DNA of 42,464 nt from Lachnospiraceae bacterium (lineage in GTDB: Bacteria > Bacillota > Clostridia > Lachnospirales > Lachnospiraceae), in assembly GCA_016291655.1 (NCBI GenBank), contig JAEEYF010000035.1, forward strand, positions 1 through 42,464, in the 5' to 3' direction. Below, one piece after another: positions 35,490 to 42,464 of the stretch (within the stretch, counting starts at the first letter, position 1; each line of letters starts with the position of its first letter). Both the position numbers and the translations under genes were made by a program. The notes beneath the pieces were generated by a model. The model was not told the origin of the DNA, ran no database searches, and worked only from the letters and a program-made list of their open reading frames with translations.

Positions 35490-36236
35490 TCATTGCTTCT
35501 TGCCCTGGTTTGCAACAGCTTCCATCTTAGCTTTAAGAGCTTCCTGGTCGCCGAGGTAATAGTGCTTGATAACTTTGAAATTATCATCAAACTCATAAAC
35601 AAGAGGTGTTCCTGTAGGAATGTTAACACCGATGATCTCGTCATCGCTTAAGTTATCGAAGTACTTAACAAGTGCTCTCAAGGAATTTCCGTGAGCTGCA
35701 ATGATAACTCTCTTTCCTGCTTCCATATCCTTCTTGATAACATCGTTAAAGAAAGGAACTGCTCTCTCGATAGTTGTTTCAAGGCTCTCATTATCGGGAA
35801 TAAGTGCTCTGTCAACGTCTCTGTACATGGGGTTCCGCTTTGCGGAACGCTCATCGTTCTCATCAAGTACAGGGGGCTTGATGTTGAAGGATCTTCTCCA
35901 GATCTTTACCTGATCCTCACCGTACTTCTCGGCTGTCTCGGACTTATTGAGGCCCTGAAGCGCTCCGTAATGACGCTCATTCAACTTCCAGGATTTAACA
36001 ACGGGAAGCCAGTTGCGATCCATCTCGTCCAAAATGTGATTTAATGTATGAATAGCTCTCTTGAGGTAAGATGTGTAGCAGATATCAAAATCATATCCCT
36101 CGCTCTTAAGGAGTCTGCCGGCAGCCTTAGCTTCCTCATGTCCTTTTTCGCTCAAATCAACATCCATCCAACCGGTAAAAAGGTTCAACTTGTTCCATTC
36201 ACTTTCACCGTGTCTGACCAAAACCAACTTCATCAT
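35490..36236 (-). CDS. gpmA: 2,3-bisphosphoglycerate-dependent phosphoglycerate mutase
   Basis: Interconverts 3- and 2-phosphoglycerate in glycolysis. The 248-residue protein has the phosphohistidine motif RHGES (H9), the substrate-binding [14 protein letters not shown], and the second catalytic [10 protein letters not shown]. Length is normal for the dimeric GpmA type. GAAAGGAG precedes the ATG. It has its own promoter and terminator, so it is monocistronic. Confidence 0.97.
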   Translation of the reverse strand: MMKLVLVRHGESEWNKLNLFTGWMDVDLSEKGHEEAKAAGRLLKSEGYDFDICYTSYLKRAIHTLNHILDEMDRNWLPVVKSWKLNERHYGALQGLNKSETAEKYGEDQVKIWRRSFNIKPPVLDENDERSAKRNPMYRDVDRALIPDNESLETTIERAVPFFNDVIKKDMEAGKRVIIAAHGNSLRALVKYFDNLSDDEIIGVNIPTGTPLVYEFDDNFKVIKHYYLGDQEALKAKMEAVANQGKKQ

Positions 36237-36313
36237 TTTGTATTGCTCCTTTCGAATTTTGCTTAATTAAAGGTCGCCCTGAGCCGAAATACCCTTGCGA
36301 CTCCCGAAGATAA

Positions 36314-36341
36314 AGTATAACACAGACGCGGAAAAACACAA
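36314..36341 (-). promoter_or_regulatory. promoter of gpmA
   Basis: On the minus strand: -35 TTGTGT (36336-36341), 16-nt spacer, -10 TATACT (36314-36319), with a leader of about 70 nt. Confidence 0.5.
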
Positions 36342-36374
36342 CAAAAAATTTGATAACTTATTGACAAATGTTTT

Positions 36375-37295
36375 TTATCTTCTTTTATAATTCTTTGAAT
36401 AGGTGAAGATCATTAATACTATGCAAAGTGCAAAAACGCCGCAAACATAGAAGATCATCTGTTTTGTGTCAAGATTCCTACCGAAAGCATAGGTCTCAAA
36501 AGGGAAAGCAGTCTTGATTCCTTCAACAAACATTCCGCCGTCCAATCCGCCTATATTCGTATCAATACGATCAACTATATCTCCCACTATGGATACTCTT
36601 AAAAGCGAAGTGATGTGTGCTCCGGGAAACAGTCCGCAGAAGTTTCTGATGCTTTCCGTAAACTCGGATAAGGGGATATAAGCTCCGATGATAAAACCTG
36701 ATACGGCGGAGATTATACCGAAGAAAGCTCCAAGTGATGTTCCGCTCTTGTACATTAAAACTACCGGCATGAAAAATGCGGTTCCCGAAACCGAGCCGAG
36801 GGCGATGATTCCGTATGCCATTGCCACACCCTTACCGGTAATGTACAGACCGCCCATAAGTTTTAAAGCTGCGAGGCCCAAAGTAAGAACCACGCTTGTC
36901 ATTATGACGGATGAGATCGATGCGGAAACAAAATAAGCAAAAACTATCTGCCATCTCTTGATGGGTGTGGCTGAAATGTCATAATCGATCTTTTTCTCCC
37001 TGTCGCTCACAACCGTGGTCAGGCAATGGAAGGGTACTGTCACCAGCGCAGATCCCAAAACGCCCACCAGCATGATCAGGTTTGCAAATATGTTTATATC
37101 ATCATCCGTAACCAGACCTTTAAGTCCCGGATATAATTCCACCGCATTTGATAACACGTCCGTATAATTCTTCTTCAGGAACAGCAGATACAGTCCGAAG
37201 ACCAGTATGGAAGTCAGCATAGAGAAAAACACCGCCTGCCTGTCCTTAAAATATATCAATAAGTTCCTTTTGATCAATGCCGTTAATTTTTTCAT
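36375..37295 (-). CDS. ABC-2 type exporter permease
   Basis: A 306-residue membrane subunit of an ABC exporter. It has an N-terminal cytoplasmic helix (TALIKRNLLIYFKDRQAVFF), then six hydrophobic segments, with the ABC-2 style extracellular loop after the first. It overlaps the ATPase gene by 4 nt, so the two form one transporter. The substrate is unknown; drug or peptide export are both possible. Confidence 0.9.
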   Translation of the reverse strand: MKKLTALIKRNLLIYFKDRQAVFFSMLTSILVFGLYLLFLKKNYTDVLSNAVELYPGLKGLVTDDDINIFANLIMLVGVLGSALVTVPFHCLTTVVSDREKKIDYDISATPIKRWQIVFAYFVSASISSVIMTSVVLTLGLAALKLMGGLYITGKGVAMAYGIIALGSVSGTAFFMPVVLMYKSGTSLGAFFGIISAVSGFIIGAYIPLSEFTESIRNFCGLFPGAHITSLLRVSIVGDIVDRIDTNIGGLDGGMFVEGIKTAFPFETYAFGRNLDTKQMIFYVCGVFALCIVLMIFTYSKNYKRR

Positions 37296-38194
37296 TTTGT
37301 CTCCATCGTCCTTCCCGTGAGATTTAAGAACACATCGTCCATGCTGCCCTTCACCACTTCATAATCGGTTATCACATCCCTGTGTGCATACAGGAACTCG
37401 GTAATGCTGTCTTTGAATTTGATATTGTAATGATCCGATTCATATGAAAATTCAAAATCCTTTAAAATTTCATCCGATTTGGGATTATTTTCGATGTACC
37501 ATACCAGCTTTGAGTTCGCATATTTACTCTTCAGGTTTGAAGGTGTATCCTGTACGATCAGTTTACCCTTGTCTATAATGACTACGCTGTCCGCATCCTT
37601 TGTTTCTTCCATATAGTGAGTCGTAAGGAAAATGGTCAGGTTTTTCTCATGTCTCAGATAGTCTATATAATCCCATACTATCTTTCTGGACTTCGGATCA
37701 AGACCGGTAGTTGGCTCATCCAGGAACAATATGCGAGGCTTATTAAGGAGACCTCTGATAATGTCCACTCTTCTGCGCTGACCTCCGGAAAGTTTGCCGT
37801 ACTTTCTGTTCATGATCTCCGCGAGTTCAAACCTGTCCATAAAAGGAACAAGCCGCTTCATGATCTTCTTTTTATCCAGTCCGTAGTATGCGCCCCTTGT
37901 AAAAAGGTTTTCCTTTACGGTAAGCTCCTCATCCAGAACGGAGCCCTGGAAAACTATGCCTATGCTGTTTCTGATCGCATCATCGTCCTTTCCCAAAACG
38001 TGATCGAATATCTTAACCTCTCCCCCACTCTTTTCCAGAATGGTGCTGAGAATATTTATGGTCGTTGACTTTCCCGCTCCGTTCTCCCCCAGGAAGGCGA
38101 ACAATTCTCCTTCACCGACGGTAAAAGAAAGATCATCGACCGCTTTAACGTCCTTGTAAAACTTTGTCAGGTTTTTTACTGTTATGGCATTCAT
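37292..38194 (-). CDS. ABC exporter ATP-binding protein
   Basis: A 300-residue ATPase of the drug-exporter (DrrA-like) group. Walker A GENGAGKST, signature LSGGQRRR, Walker B ILFLDEPTTG and the H-loop THYMEE are all intact, with a C-terminal extension of about 80 residues. The frame is open 41 codons upstream, but the ATG at 38194 follows GAAAGGAAAC and matches the family start. It is cotranscribed with the permease. A hairpin with a T-tract lies in its upstream region. Confidence 0.93.
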   Translation of the reverse strand: MNAITVKNLTKFYKDVKAVDDLSFTVGEGELFAFLGENGAGKSTTINILSTILEKSGGEVKIFDHVLGKDDDAIRNSIGIVFQGSVLDEELTVKENLFTRGAYYGLDKKKIMKRLVPFMDRFELAEIMNRKYGKLSGGQRRRVDIIRGLLNKPRILFLDEPTTGLDPKSRKIVWDYIDYLRHEKNLTIFLTTHYMEETKDADSVVIIDKGKLIVQDTPSNLKSKYANSKLVWYIENNPKSDEILKDFEFSYESDHYNIKFKDSITEFLYAHRDVITDYEVVKGSMDDVFLNLTGRTMETK

Positions 38195-38261
38195 ATGTCT
38201 GTTTCCTTTCATCTCATATCTCTCCCTCTCGGGCAAGTTCATATTACCATAAAAAGCAAAT

Positions 38262-38311
38262 AAAAAAAGTGCAACTCGACTGACTCGCATTTTTTGCCGT
38301 CTGAGTTGCAC
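38262..38311 (-). terminator. terminator-like hairpin upstream of the ABC exporter
   Basis: GTGCAACTC (38269-38277) pairs with GAGTTGCAC (38303-38311) around a 25-nt loop. On the minus strand the stem is followed by seven T. It lies 75 nt upstream of the ATPase start, so it could be an attenuator for the exporter; it is also upstream of the divergent small ORF. Confidence 0.5.
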
Positions 38312-38334
38312 AAGCAACCGGTACCACGCAAATT

Positions 38335-38363
38335 TGTCAAATAATATTTTAAAAACTTTGACA
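38335..38363. repeat. inverted repeat TGTCAAA-N15-TTTGACA
   Basis: Perfect 7-bp arms at 38335-38341 and 38357-38363 in the region between the ABC exporter and the small ORF. It could be a protein-binding site, or two opposed -35-like TTGACA elements. Confidence 0.4.
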
Positions 38364-38403
38364 GATCTGCGGTAGACAAAAGGATCAATTTGTTACAAAA
38401 TAT

Positions 38404-38418
38404 ATGTACTAAATACAT
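38404..38418. promoter_or_regulatory. small palindrome ATGTA-N5-TACAT ahead of the 51-codon ORF
   Basis: Perfect 5-bp arms directly upstream of the ribosome site GAGGGG of the small ORF. The position suits an operator or an mRNA hairpin; no regulator is assigned. Confidence 0.3.
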
Positions 38419-38433
38419 CGCGAGGGGAAAGCT

Positions 38434-38589
38434 ATGTTATATTATTTAATTATTTATCTGTTTTTATCTTTCTCACCCTTTAGAGAAAATCATATCAACG
38501 AACAACCAAAGTACGATACTGCACCGGAAGTCATACAGATGGCTGATGATGAATTGTCCGATCCGTATTACAGACTGAACTATACTTGA
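38434..38589 (+). CDS. small hydrophobic-leader peptide (51 aa), candidate signalling peptide
   Basis: A 51-codon ORF starting at an ATG with GAGGGGAAAGCT just upstream. Residues 1-16 (MLYYLIIYLFLSFSPF) form an uninterrupted hydrophobic segment. The remaining 35 residues are polar and acidic and end in DPYYRLNYT. It looks like an export-signal peptide or a membrane-anchored micropeptide. It is convergent with, and overlaps by 10 nt, the large TPR-like/HTH regulator. No homologue is known to me; coding status rests on the ribosome site, the clean hydrophobic/polar layout and the position. Confidence 0.5.
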   Translation: MLYYLIIYLFLSFSPFRENHINEQPKYDTAPEVIQMADDELSDPYYRLNYT

Positions 38590-40616
38590 CCCATATCTTC
38601 AAGTATATCTTCACTGTAATACAATCTGCACTGATTTCTTACTTTTTCCTTAAGTTGATTGTTTTCTCCAATTTCAGCAAGAGCAAACACTGCGCGTAAC
38701 TCAGTCTGTTTGTTCTTGATTTTTTTGCGTTCGTCCATGTCGGTATTCCATGCAAGGCAAAACAAAAAACCTCGGCTCAGATCCAGTCTGTTAAACTTGA
38801 GGCACCTGATCAGCATATCTTCGGCGATCCTGTCCGATTCATCGAACTTTTTAAGATTGCCCAGCTCGCTGGCCAGTATCCTTCCTACGGAGACTATACT
38901 GGGATAAAAAGTGTTATCATATTTCCCAATGCTTTGATACTCATGCAGGATGTCTTTGCAGGTCCTTACGATCATTTCCGGCTCTCCAAGACTCCTGTAC
39001 ATGGCAGCAATATTGATCAGCAGGGTACACTCGGCATCAAAAGGATAAAAATTCACTCTTCCCCTGTCATCAGGAGTGTTGCACAAGGTTAACCCCAGCA
39101 GACTCCTGTACTCAGACAGCCGTTTATATATATCCGGTTCTTTTTCCCTGCGCTTATACAGCCTCAATTGCTTTATATATTGCTCATTAGACGGAAAGTA
39201 CCTTAATGAATGAGCGTTTTCCAGCTTTTTAAGACATACTTCCGCCTTTTTTTCATCCCGTCTGGCCTCAGCTTCCACAAGAGTTTTAAGCTGCCTGATA
39301 TCTTCATAAGAGTCCGACATATATTCCCTGTGGAATCTGTCAGGAGGCAGTCTCAATCTGCTTAAGATCCGCCGTTCCACCGATGCCCTTACTTTGCTTT
39401 TTCCCTTTTCCAGTCTGGCTATGGTATCGGTACTGCAGATCACCTCATCATCGTAAACCGTAAGATCCTCCTGAGTCAGTCCCATGAGTTCACGCCTCTG
39501 CTTGACTATCTTGGAAGTCGGTAAGATATTATATTCCCAATAGATCTGTATATCGTTGTCCGGAGACCATTCCGAATAATAAGAAGCATAGATTTCTTTT
39601 ATTGCTTTCGCCTGTGCATACTCAGGCATCTCTTCAAGCAGTTCTTTTTCTTTTCTTCGTATTCCCGATATCGAAAAAAAATAATTCAGTTTTGCCTTGC
39701 CCTTACACTCCAGAAATTCAGCCAGATAATGTATCTTATTATCTGCCACCAGGCACCTGATCATAACATCCGCCACCTGTATGACATCATTATATGCCTT
39801 CCTGTTGAGCAGGATCAGCGAATAAGCATATATCATCGGTGCAAACCATATAACCTGTTCATTATCGGAATAACGTTCCTGCTGATAGATCTGAAAAAGC
39901 TCACGGTAGAAAGGATAAGTATACTCCTCCCCGTAGACCTTTGTACTCTGCCTCATGATTATATTGATCAATATCAGCTCAATCTCTGTAAAAAGAAAAT
40001 TTTTCAGCCGCTTCAGTTCAAACCCGGGTACGGTCAGCCTTATGGCTTCATAAGCTTTTTTTAATACAGATATACCTTCTGTTTTTTCCCACAACATTAT
40101 CGAGATCTTAAAAAGCTCGGCTATCTGTCTATGCCCACACCTTGTTTCGCATAATTCCATGGAGGCATATCTTTCAGCCGCCTCCCGCGCTTTTACCATA
40201 TCCCCTTTCGAAAAGGCATCCCGAAAATCTTCCCGCATTTCAAACAGAGCATATTCATCCGCATCAAGGAGACATTCGAAATTCCTCATGTTTTTTCCAA
40301 GCCGCTGGTAAAAGGAATCGATCAGCCATTTGTCCATCTTCCTGTTCTTCTCACTTAATGCCTTTACAAACAATGTGTTGTCACACAATCCGTAAGTCAT
40401 CTGCCTTACAGGTATTCCCTCTTCATTACGCAGATTATCGATCAAAGACAGGATCATTTCCGGTCTGTCGATATTATTATCTTTTTTCCCCATATACCTT
40501 ATCCTCATAAACAAATCAAGGAAACTTATCCAAATATCCTTTTCTTCGGATAACAGGTCAAAGACCATCTTGTTATACTCTTCCAACCTTTCGGCTCTGT
40601 CCTTTTTGTGATACAT
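38580..40616 (-). CDS. large TPR-like regulator with internal XRE helix-turn-helix
   Basis: About 678 residues, almost entirely helical. The N-terminal ~360 residues and the C-terminal ~250 have helix-pair patterns like tetratricopeptide repeats. Between them, near residues 370-425, is an XRE-type HTH (QRRELMGLTQEDLTV, then CSTDTIARLEKGKSKV). Peptide-sensing regulators combine HTH and TPR, but usually with the HTH at the N-terminus and ~300 residues long. GTG at 40637 is an alternative start; neither has a strong ribosome site. A TATAAT at 40667-40672 may be its -10 box. The 3' end overlaps the small peptide ORF. Confidence 0.72.
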   Translation of the reverse strand: MYHKKDRAERLEEYNKMVFDLLSEEKDIWISFLDLFMRIRYMGKKDNNIDRPEMILSLIDNLRNEEGIPVRQMTYGLCDNTLFVKALSEKNRKMDKWLIDSFYQRLGKNMRNFECLLDADEYALFEMREDFRDAFSKGDMVKAREAAERYASMELCETRCGHRQIAELFKISIMLWEKTEGISVLKKAYEAIRLTVPGFELKRLKNFLFTEIELILINIIMRQSTKVYGEEYTYPFYRELFQIYQQERYSDNEQVIWFAPMIYAYSLILLNRKAYNDVIQVADVMIRCLVADNKIHYLAEFLECKGKAKLNYFFSISGIRRKEKELLEEMPEYAQAKAIKEIYASYYSEWSPDNDIQIYWEYNILPTSKIVKQRRELMGLTQEDLTVYDDEVICSTDTIARLEKGKSKVRASVERRILSRLRLPPDRFHREYMSDSYEDIRQLKTLVEAEARRDEKKAEVCLKKLENAHSLRYFPSNEQYIKQLRLYKRREKEPDIYKRLSEYRSLLGLTLCNTPDDRGRVNFYPFDAECTLLINIAAMYRSLGEPEMIVRTCKDILHEYQSIGKYDNTFYPSIVSVGRILASELGNLKKFDESDRIAEDMLIRCLKFNRLDLSRGFLFCLAWNTDMDERKKIKNKQTELRAVFALAEIGENNQLKEKVRNQCRLYYSEDILEDMGQV

Positions 40617-40750
40617 TTTGATACTCTTTTTTTGCACAAGATACCAATCATTAAGGACATGTTGTTATTATAATTACAGTTAAGCCATAAATCCTTATAT
40701 GCTGATACTTTGGTGCGGTAAACCATTTTTGTCCCCCATAAACGAAAGTA

Positions 40751-41338
40751 TTATCTTATAATCTCACCTTCCGCAGTAAAGCCCATTAAAGCAGCATTGC
40801 CCTCATCCGTATCAATATGCATCGCCAGCGCAGCATTTGAAGATACCCTAACGATCGTATCCTCAAATACGGTAGATCTTCCGCTTCCACAATCTACTCT
40901 TATAGCAATATTCTGACCATCTTTCAGACCATAATGTTCTGCATCCGCGGGCGTCATGTGTAAATGTCTTTTTGCTATGATAACTCCCTCTTTAGGCTCA
41001 ATCTGTCCCTTCTCGGTTTTAATGATTATTCCGGGAGTACCCGCAACATCGCCCGATAAACGTAAAAAGCCCTGAACCCCTATTCCGATGCAGTCTGTTT
41101 TGGAAAGTTCAAACTGAGTTTTACTGCGAACAGGTCCAATGATCCCCACCCGTTCAAAGGTCTTTTTAGGACCTACTACCATTACCTTTTCTTTGCAAAG
41201 GAATTGACCGGGCTGAGATAGCCATTTATCTACGGTTAATTCATATCCTTTGCCGAACAGGATATCCACATCATCCTGTGTTAAATGTACATGTCTTGCC
41301 GACACCTCAACCAATACCTTTTCATCTGCTTTTGCCAT
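40751..41338 (-). CDS. pduL: phosphate propanoyltransferase (PduL type)
   Basis: Transfers the acyl group between acyl-CoA and phosphate, giving propionyl- or acetyl-phosphate. The 195-residue protein has the two PduL domains with their metal-binding histidines: SARHVHL (H16, H18) and AKRHLHM (about residues 118-124). There is no extra N-terminal encapsulation peptide and no microcompartment gene nearby, so it probably serves as a free phosphotransacylase. The start follows AAAAGGAGAC. A full-consensus promoter and an AT-rich repeat leader lie upstream. Confidence 0.93.
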   Translation of the reverse strand: MAKADEKVLVEVSARHVHLTQDDVDILFGKGYELTVDKWLSQPGQFLCKEKVMVVGPKKTFERVGIIGPVRSKTQFELSKTDCIGIGVQGFLRLSGDVAGTPGIIIKTEKGQIEPKEGVIIAKRHLHMTPADAEHYGLKDGQNIAIRVDCGSGRSTVFEDTIVRVSSNAALAMHIDTDEGNAALMGFTAEGEIIR

Positions 41339-41361
41339 AATTAGTCTCCTTTTATTTTAAT

Positions 41362-41408
41362 ATTTTAATAATTTAAAATTTTAACAATTTAATATTTTAA
41401 CAATTTAA
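41362..41408. repeat. AT-rich 16-bp-period repeat in the pduL leader
   Basis: Three copies of ATTTTAAYAATTTAA begin at 41362, 41378 and 41394, each 16 bp apart. They fill most of the leader between the pduL promoter and its ribosome site. Confidence 0.7.
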
Positions 41409-41428
41409 AACCTCAATCACATGATGCA

Positions 41429-41457
41429 ATTATAACCCCCCTAAAAGTCAATGTCAA
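41429..41457 (-). promoter_or_regulatory. full-consensus promoter of pduL
   Basis: On the minus strand: TTGACA (41452-41457), 17-nt spacer, TATAAT (41429-41434). Both hexamers are perfect. The leader is about 85 nt. Confidence 0.85.
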
Positions 41458-41534
41458 TGCCGATAGAGCCAATATTGGGCTTTGTCGGGACTGTCGGGAC
41501 TTTCTTTTCATAAATAAAATCCTTTCGTTGTCAT

Positions 41535-41574
41535 AGGCTCCTCCCACTGCCTTTTTAGGCAGTGGGAGGAGCCT
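41535..41574. mobile_element. left-end hairpin of an IS200/IS605-group element
   Basis: A perfect 18-bp stem with a TTTT loop (41553-41556), GC-rich in an AT-rich setting, 105 nt upstream of tnpB. Neither strand has a T-tract directly after it, so it is not a terminator. Such subterminal hairpins are the recognition structures of IS200/IS605 transposases. The exact left boundary is not visible; it lies between the pduL promoter and 41535. The rest of the 340-bp gap 41339-41678 holds the pduL leader and promoter, a 9-bp direct repeat (TGTCGGGAC at 41483 and 41492) and the tnpB promoter. Confidence 0.7.
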
Positions 41575-41619
41575 TGTAAATTCGCAGCCATTAGCCTTGG
41601 CTCTCGATATATTTTTGTA

Positions 41620-41648
41620 TTGACGTTCACTAATAATTAGCATATGAT
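41620..41648 (+). promoter_or_regulatory. promoter of tnpB
   Basis: TTGACG (41620-41625), 17-nt spacer, TATGAT (41643-41648), 30 nt upstream of the start codon. Confidence 0.65.
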
Positions 41649-41678
41649 ATATTTGGTGAAATAACAACGGGGTGTATT

Positions 41679-42464
41679 ATGGAACAAATGACAGTTACAG
41701 CTAAAATACAGATATCTGTTAATACAGACAGCAAGGTTTTACTTGATGAAACCATGTCTGTATATTCTGATGCCTGTAATTATGTATCTGACTATGCGTT
41801 CCGTACTCACGACCTAAAGCAGTTATCGCTTAACAAAGCTTTATACTCTACACTCAGAGAGAAGTTTGGACTTAAATCTCAGATGGCTCAGTCTGTATTT
41901 AAGACTGTTATCGCAAGATATAAAACCATTCTCGAAAGTCAGAAAGAGTGGATTAAGCCTATGTTCAAGAAGCCACAGTATGACCTTGTTTGGAACAGGG
42001 ATTATTCCCTTACTCAAAACTGTTTTTCGGTTAATACTCTGAATGGTCGTGTCAAACTTCCTTATTTCGCTGAGAGTATGTCTAAATACTTTGACCATAC
42101 AATCTATAAGTTTGGTACAGCCAAGCTCGTAAATAAGCATGGTAAATACTTTTTACATATCCCTGTTACTTACGATATCGAGGAAAGCAATATCTCTGAT
42201 ATCTGTAATGTTGTAGGCATTGACAGAGGAATTAACTTTGTTGTTGCCACTTATGATAGTAAGTACAAGTCTGGTTTTGTAAGCGGTAAAGCTATCAAGC
42301 AGAAACGTGCAAGCTATTCCAAACTTCGCAAAGAACTCCAAATGCGTCAGACACCATCATCAAGGCGTAGACTTAAAGCTATCGGTCAGCGAGAAAACCG
42401 TTGGATGCAGGATGTTAACCACCAGGTATCAAAGGCACTCGTTGAATCCAACCCGAAGCATACG
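41679..42464 (+). CDS. tnpB: IS200/IS605-family TnpB (OrfB), 5' part only
   Basis: TnpB is the RNA-guided RuvC-type nuclease of these elements and an ancestor of Cas12. The first 262 codons are present and run off the window edge. The N-terminal beta domain (MTVTAKIQISVNTDSK, then SQMAQSVFKTVIARYK) is followed by the RuvC-I motif VGIDRG with catalytic D182. The helical segment RRRLKAIGQRENRWMQDVNH comes next. RuvC-II/III, the zinc ribbon and the right-end guide RNA are outside. No tnpA lies between the hairpin and this gene, so it may be a tnpB-only element. Start chosen by CGGGGTG upstream. Confidence 0.92.
   Translation, partial: MEQMTVTAKIQISVNTDSKVLLDETMSVYSDACNYVSDYAFRTHDLKQLSLNKALYSTLREKFGLKSQMAQSVFKTVIARYKTILESQKEWIKPMFKKPQYDLVWNRDYSLTQNCFSVNTLNGRVKLPYFAESMSKYFDHTIYKFGTAKLVNKHGKYFLHIPVTYDIEESNISDICNVVGIDRGINFVVATYDSKYKSGFVSGKAIKQKRASYSKLRKELQMRQTPSSRRRLKAIGQRENRWMQDVNHQVSKALVESNPKHT

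Noticed and set aside
36341-36373. Weak AT hairpin after the ABC-2 permease stop (ATTTG/CAAAT then T-run)
   Set aside because: The stem is only 5 bp of mostly A-T, too weak to call a terminator.
40526-40726. 66-codon minus-strand ORF overlapping the start of the HTH regulator
   Set aside because: Different frame from the regulator, no ribosome site, and most of it is a shadow of the regulator's coding sequence.
41535-41574. The GC-rich hairpin as a Rho-independent terminator
   Set aside because: No T-tract on either strand; its place ahead of tnpB fits a transposon end better.
41413-41667. 84-codon minus-strand ORF across the IS left end
   Set aside because: It is the translation of the hairpin and flanking non-coding DNA, has no ribosome site, and lies opposite the tnpB promoter.

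Overview
The window looks like chromosomal DNA of a Lachnospiraceae-type anaerobic Clostridium relative. The basis is moderate GC, strong AGGAGG ribosome binding sites, a perfect HrcA/CIRCE operator ahead of groESL, several protein families I know mainly from that group (DUF6062, a DUF6106-like protein, M16C peptidase, LytS-type kinase with DUF3810), and an ABC-fed fructan locus. No species is assigned.

Left part (1-13.7 kb) is mostly housekeeping on the minus strand. It starts with the tail of a winged-helix regulator, facing a guaB - PilZ - M16C peptidase - era - recO operon. Next come groES-groEL plus a small membrane protein, a DUF2225-DUF6062 pair of cysteine-rich proteins, a histidine kinase/DUF3810 membrane metalloprotease pair, and a tRNA-Gly(CCC).

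Middle part (13.8-31.3 kb) is accessory. It has a lone FliK-like protein with a 12-bp tandem repeat, a lacZ with a well-formed promoter and palindrome, and a YgjV/acetyltransferase-like fusion. It then holds a complete fructan-use locus. One arm, on the minus strand, encodes two CUT1 permeases, a binding lipoprotein and a cytosolic GH32. The other arm, on the plus strand, encodes a LacI regulator, a fructokinase, a three-module surface lipoprotein and a secreted GH32. Matching TGAAACGTTTCA-type operators sit at the promoters of both arms and in the regulator's own promoter. The inferred flow is: surface GH32 and the lipoprotein capture and cut fructan, the ABC importer takes up oligosaccharides, the cytosolic GH32 releases fructose, and the PfkB kinase phosphorylates it. 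The transporter ATPase is not in the window.

Right part (31.3-42.5 kb) is mixed: a six-TM protein, two GNATs, a patatin-like lipase, a rhodanese/TtcA-like fusion that appears leaderless, gpmA and an ABC-2 exporter. At 38.4-40.6 kb a 51-codon ORF with a hydrophobic N-terminus meets, tail to tail, the gene of a large TPR-like protein with an internal XRE helix-turn-helix. This is a candidate peptide-signalling pair. A stand-alone pduL follows, and then the left end of an IS200/IS605-group element (perfect 18-bp hairpin, tnpB running off the window).
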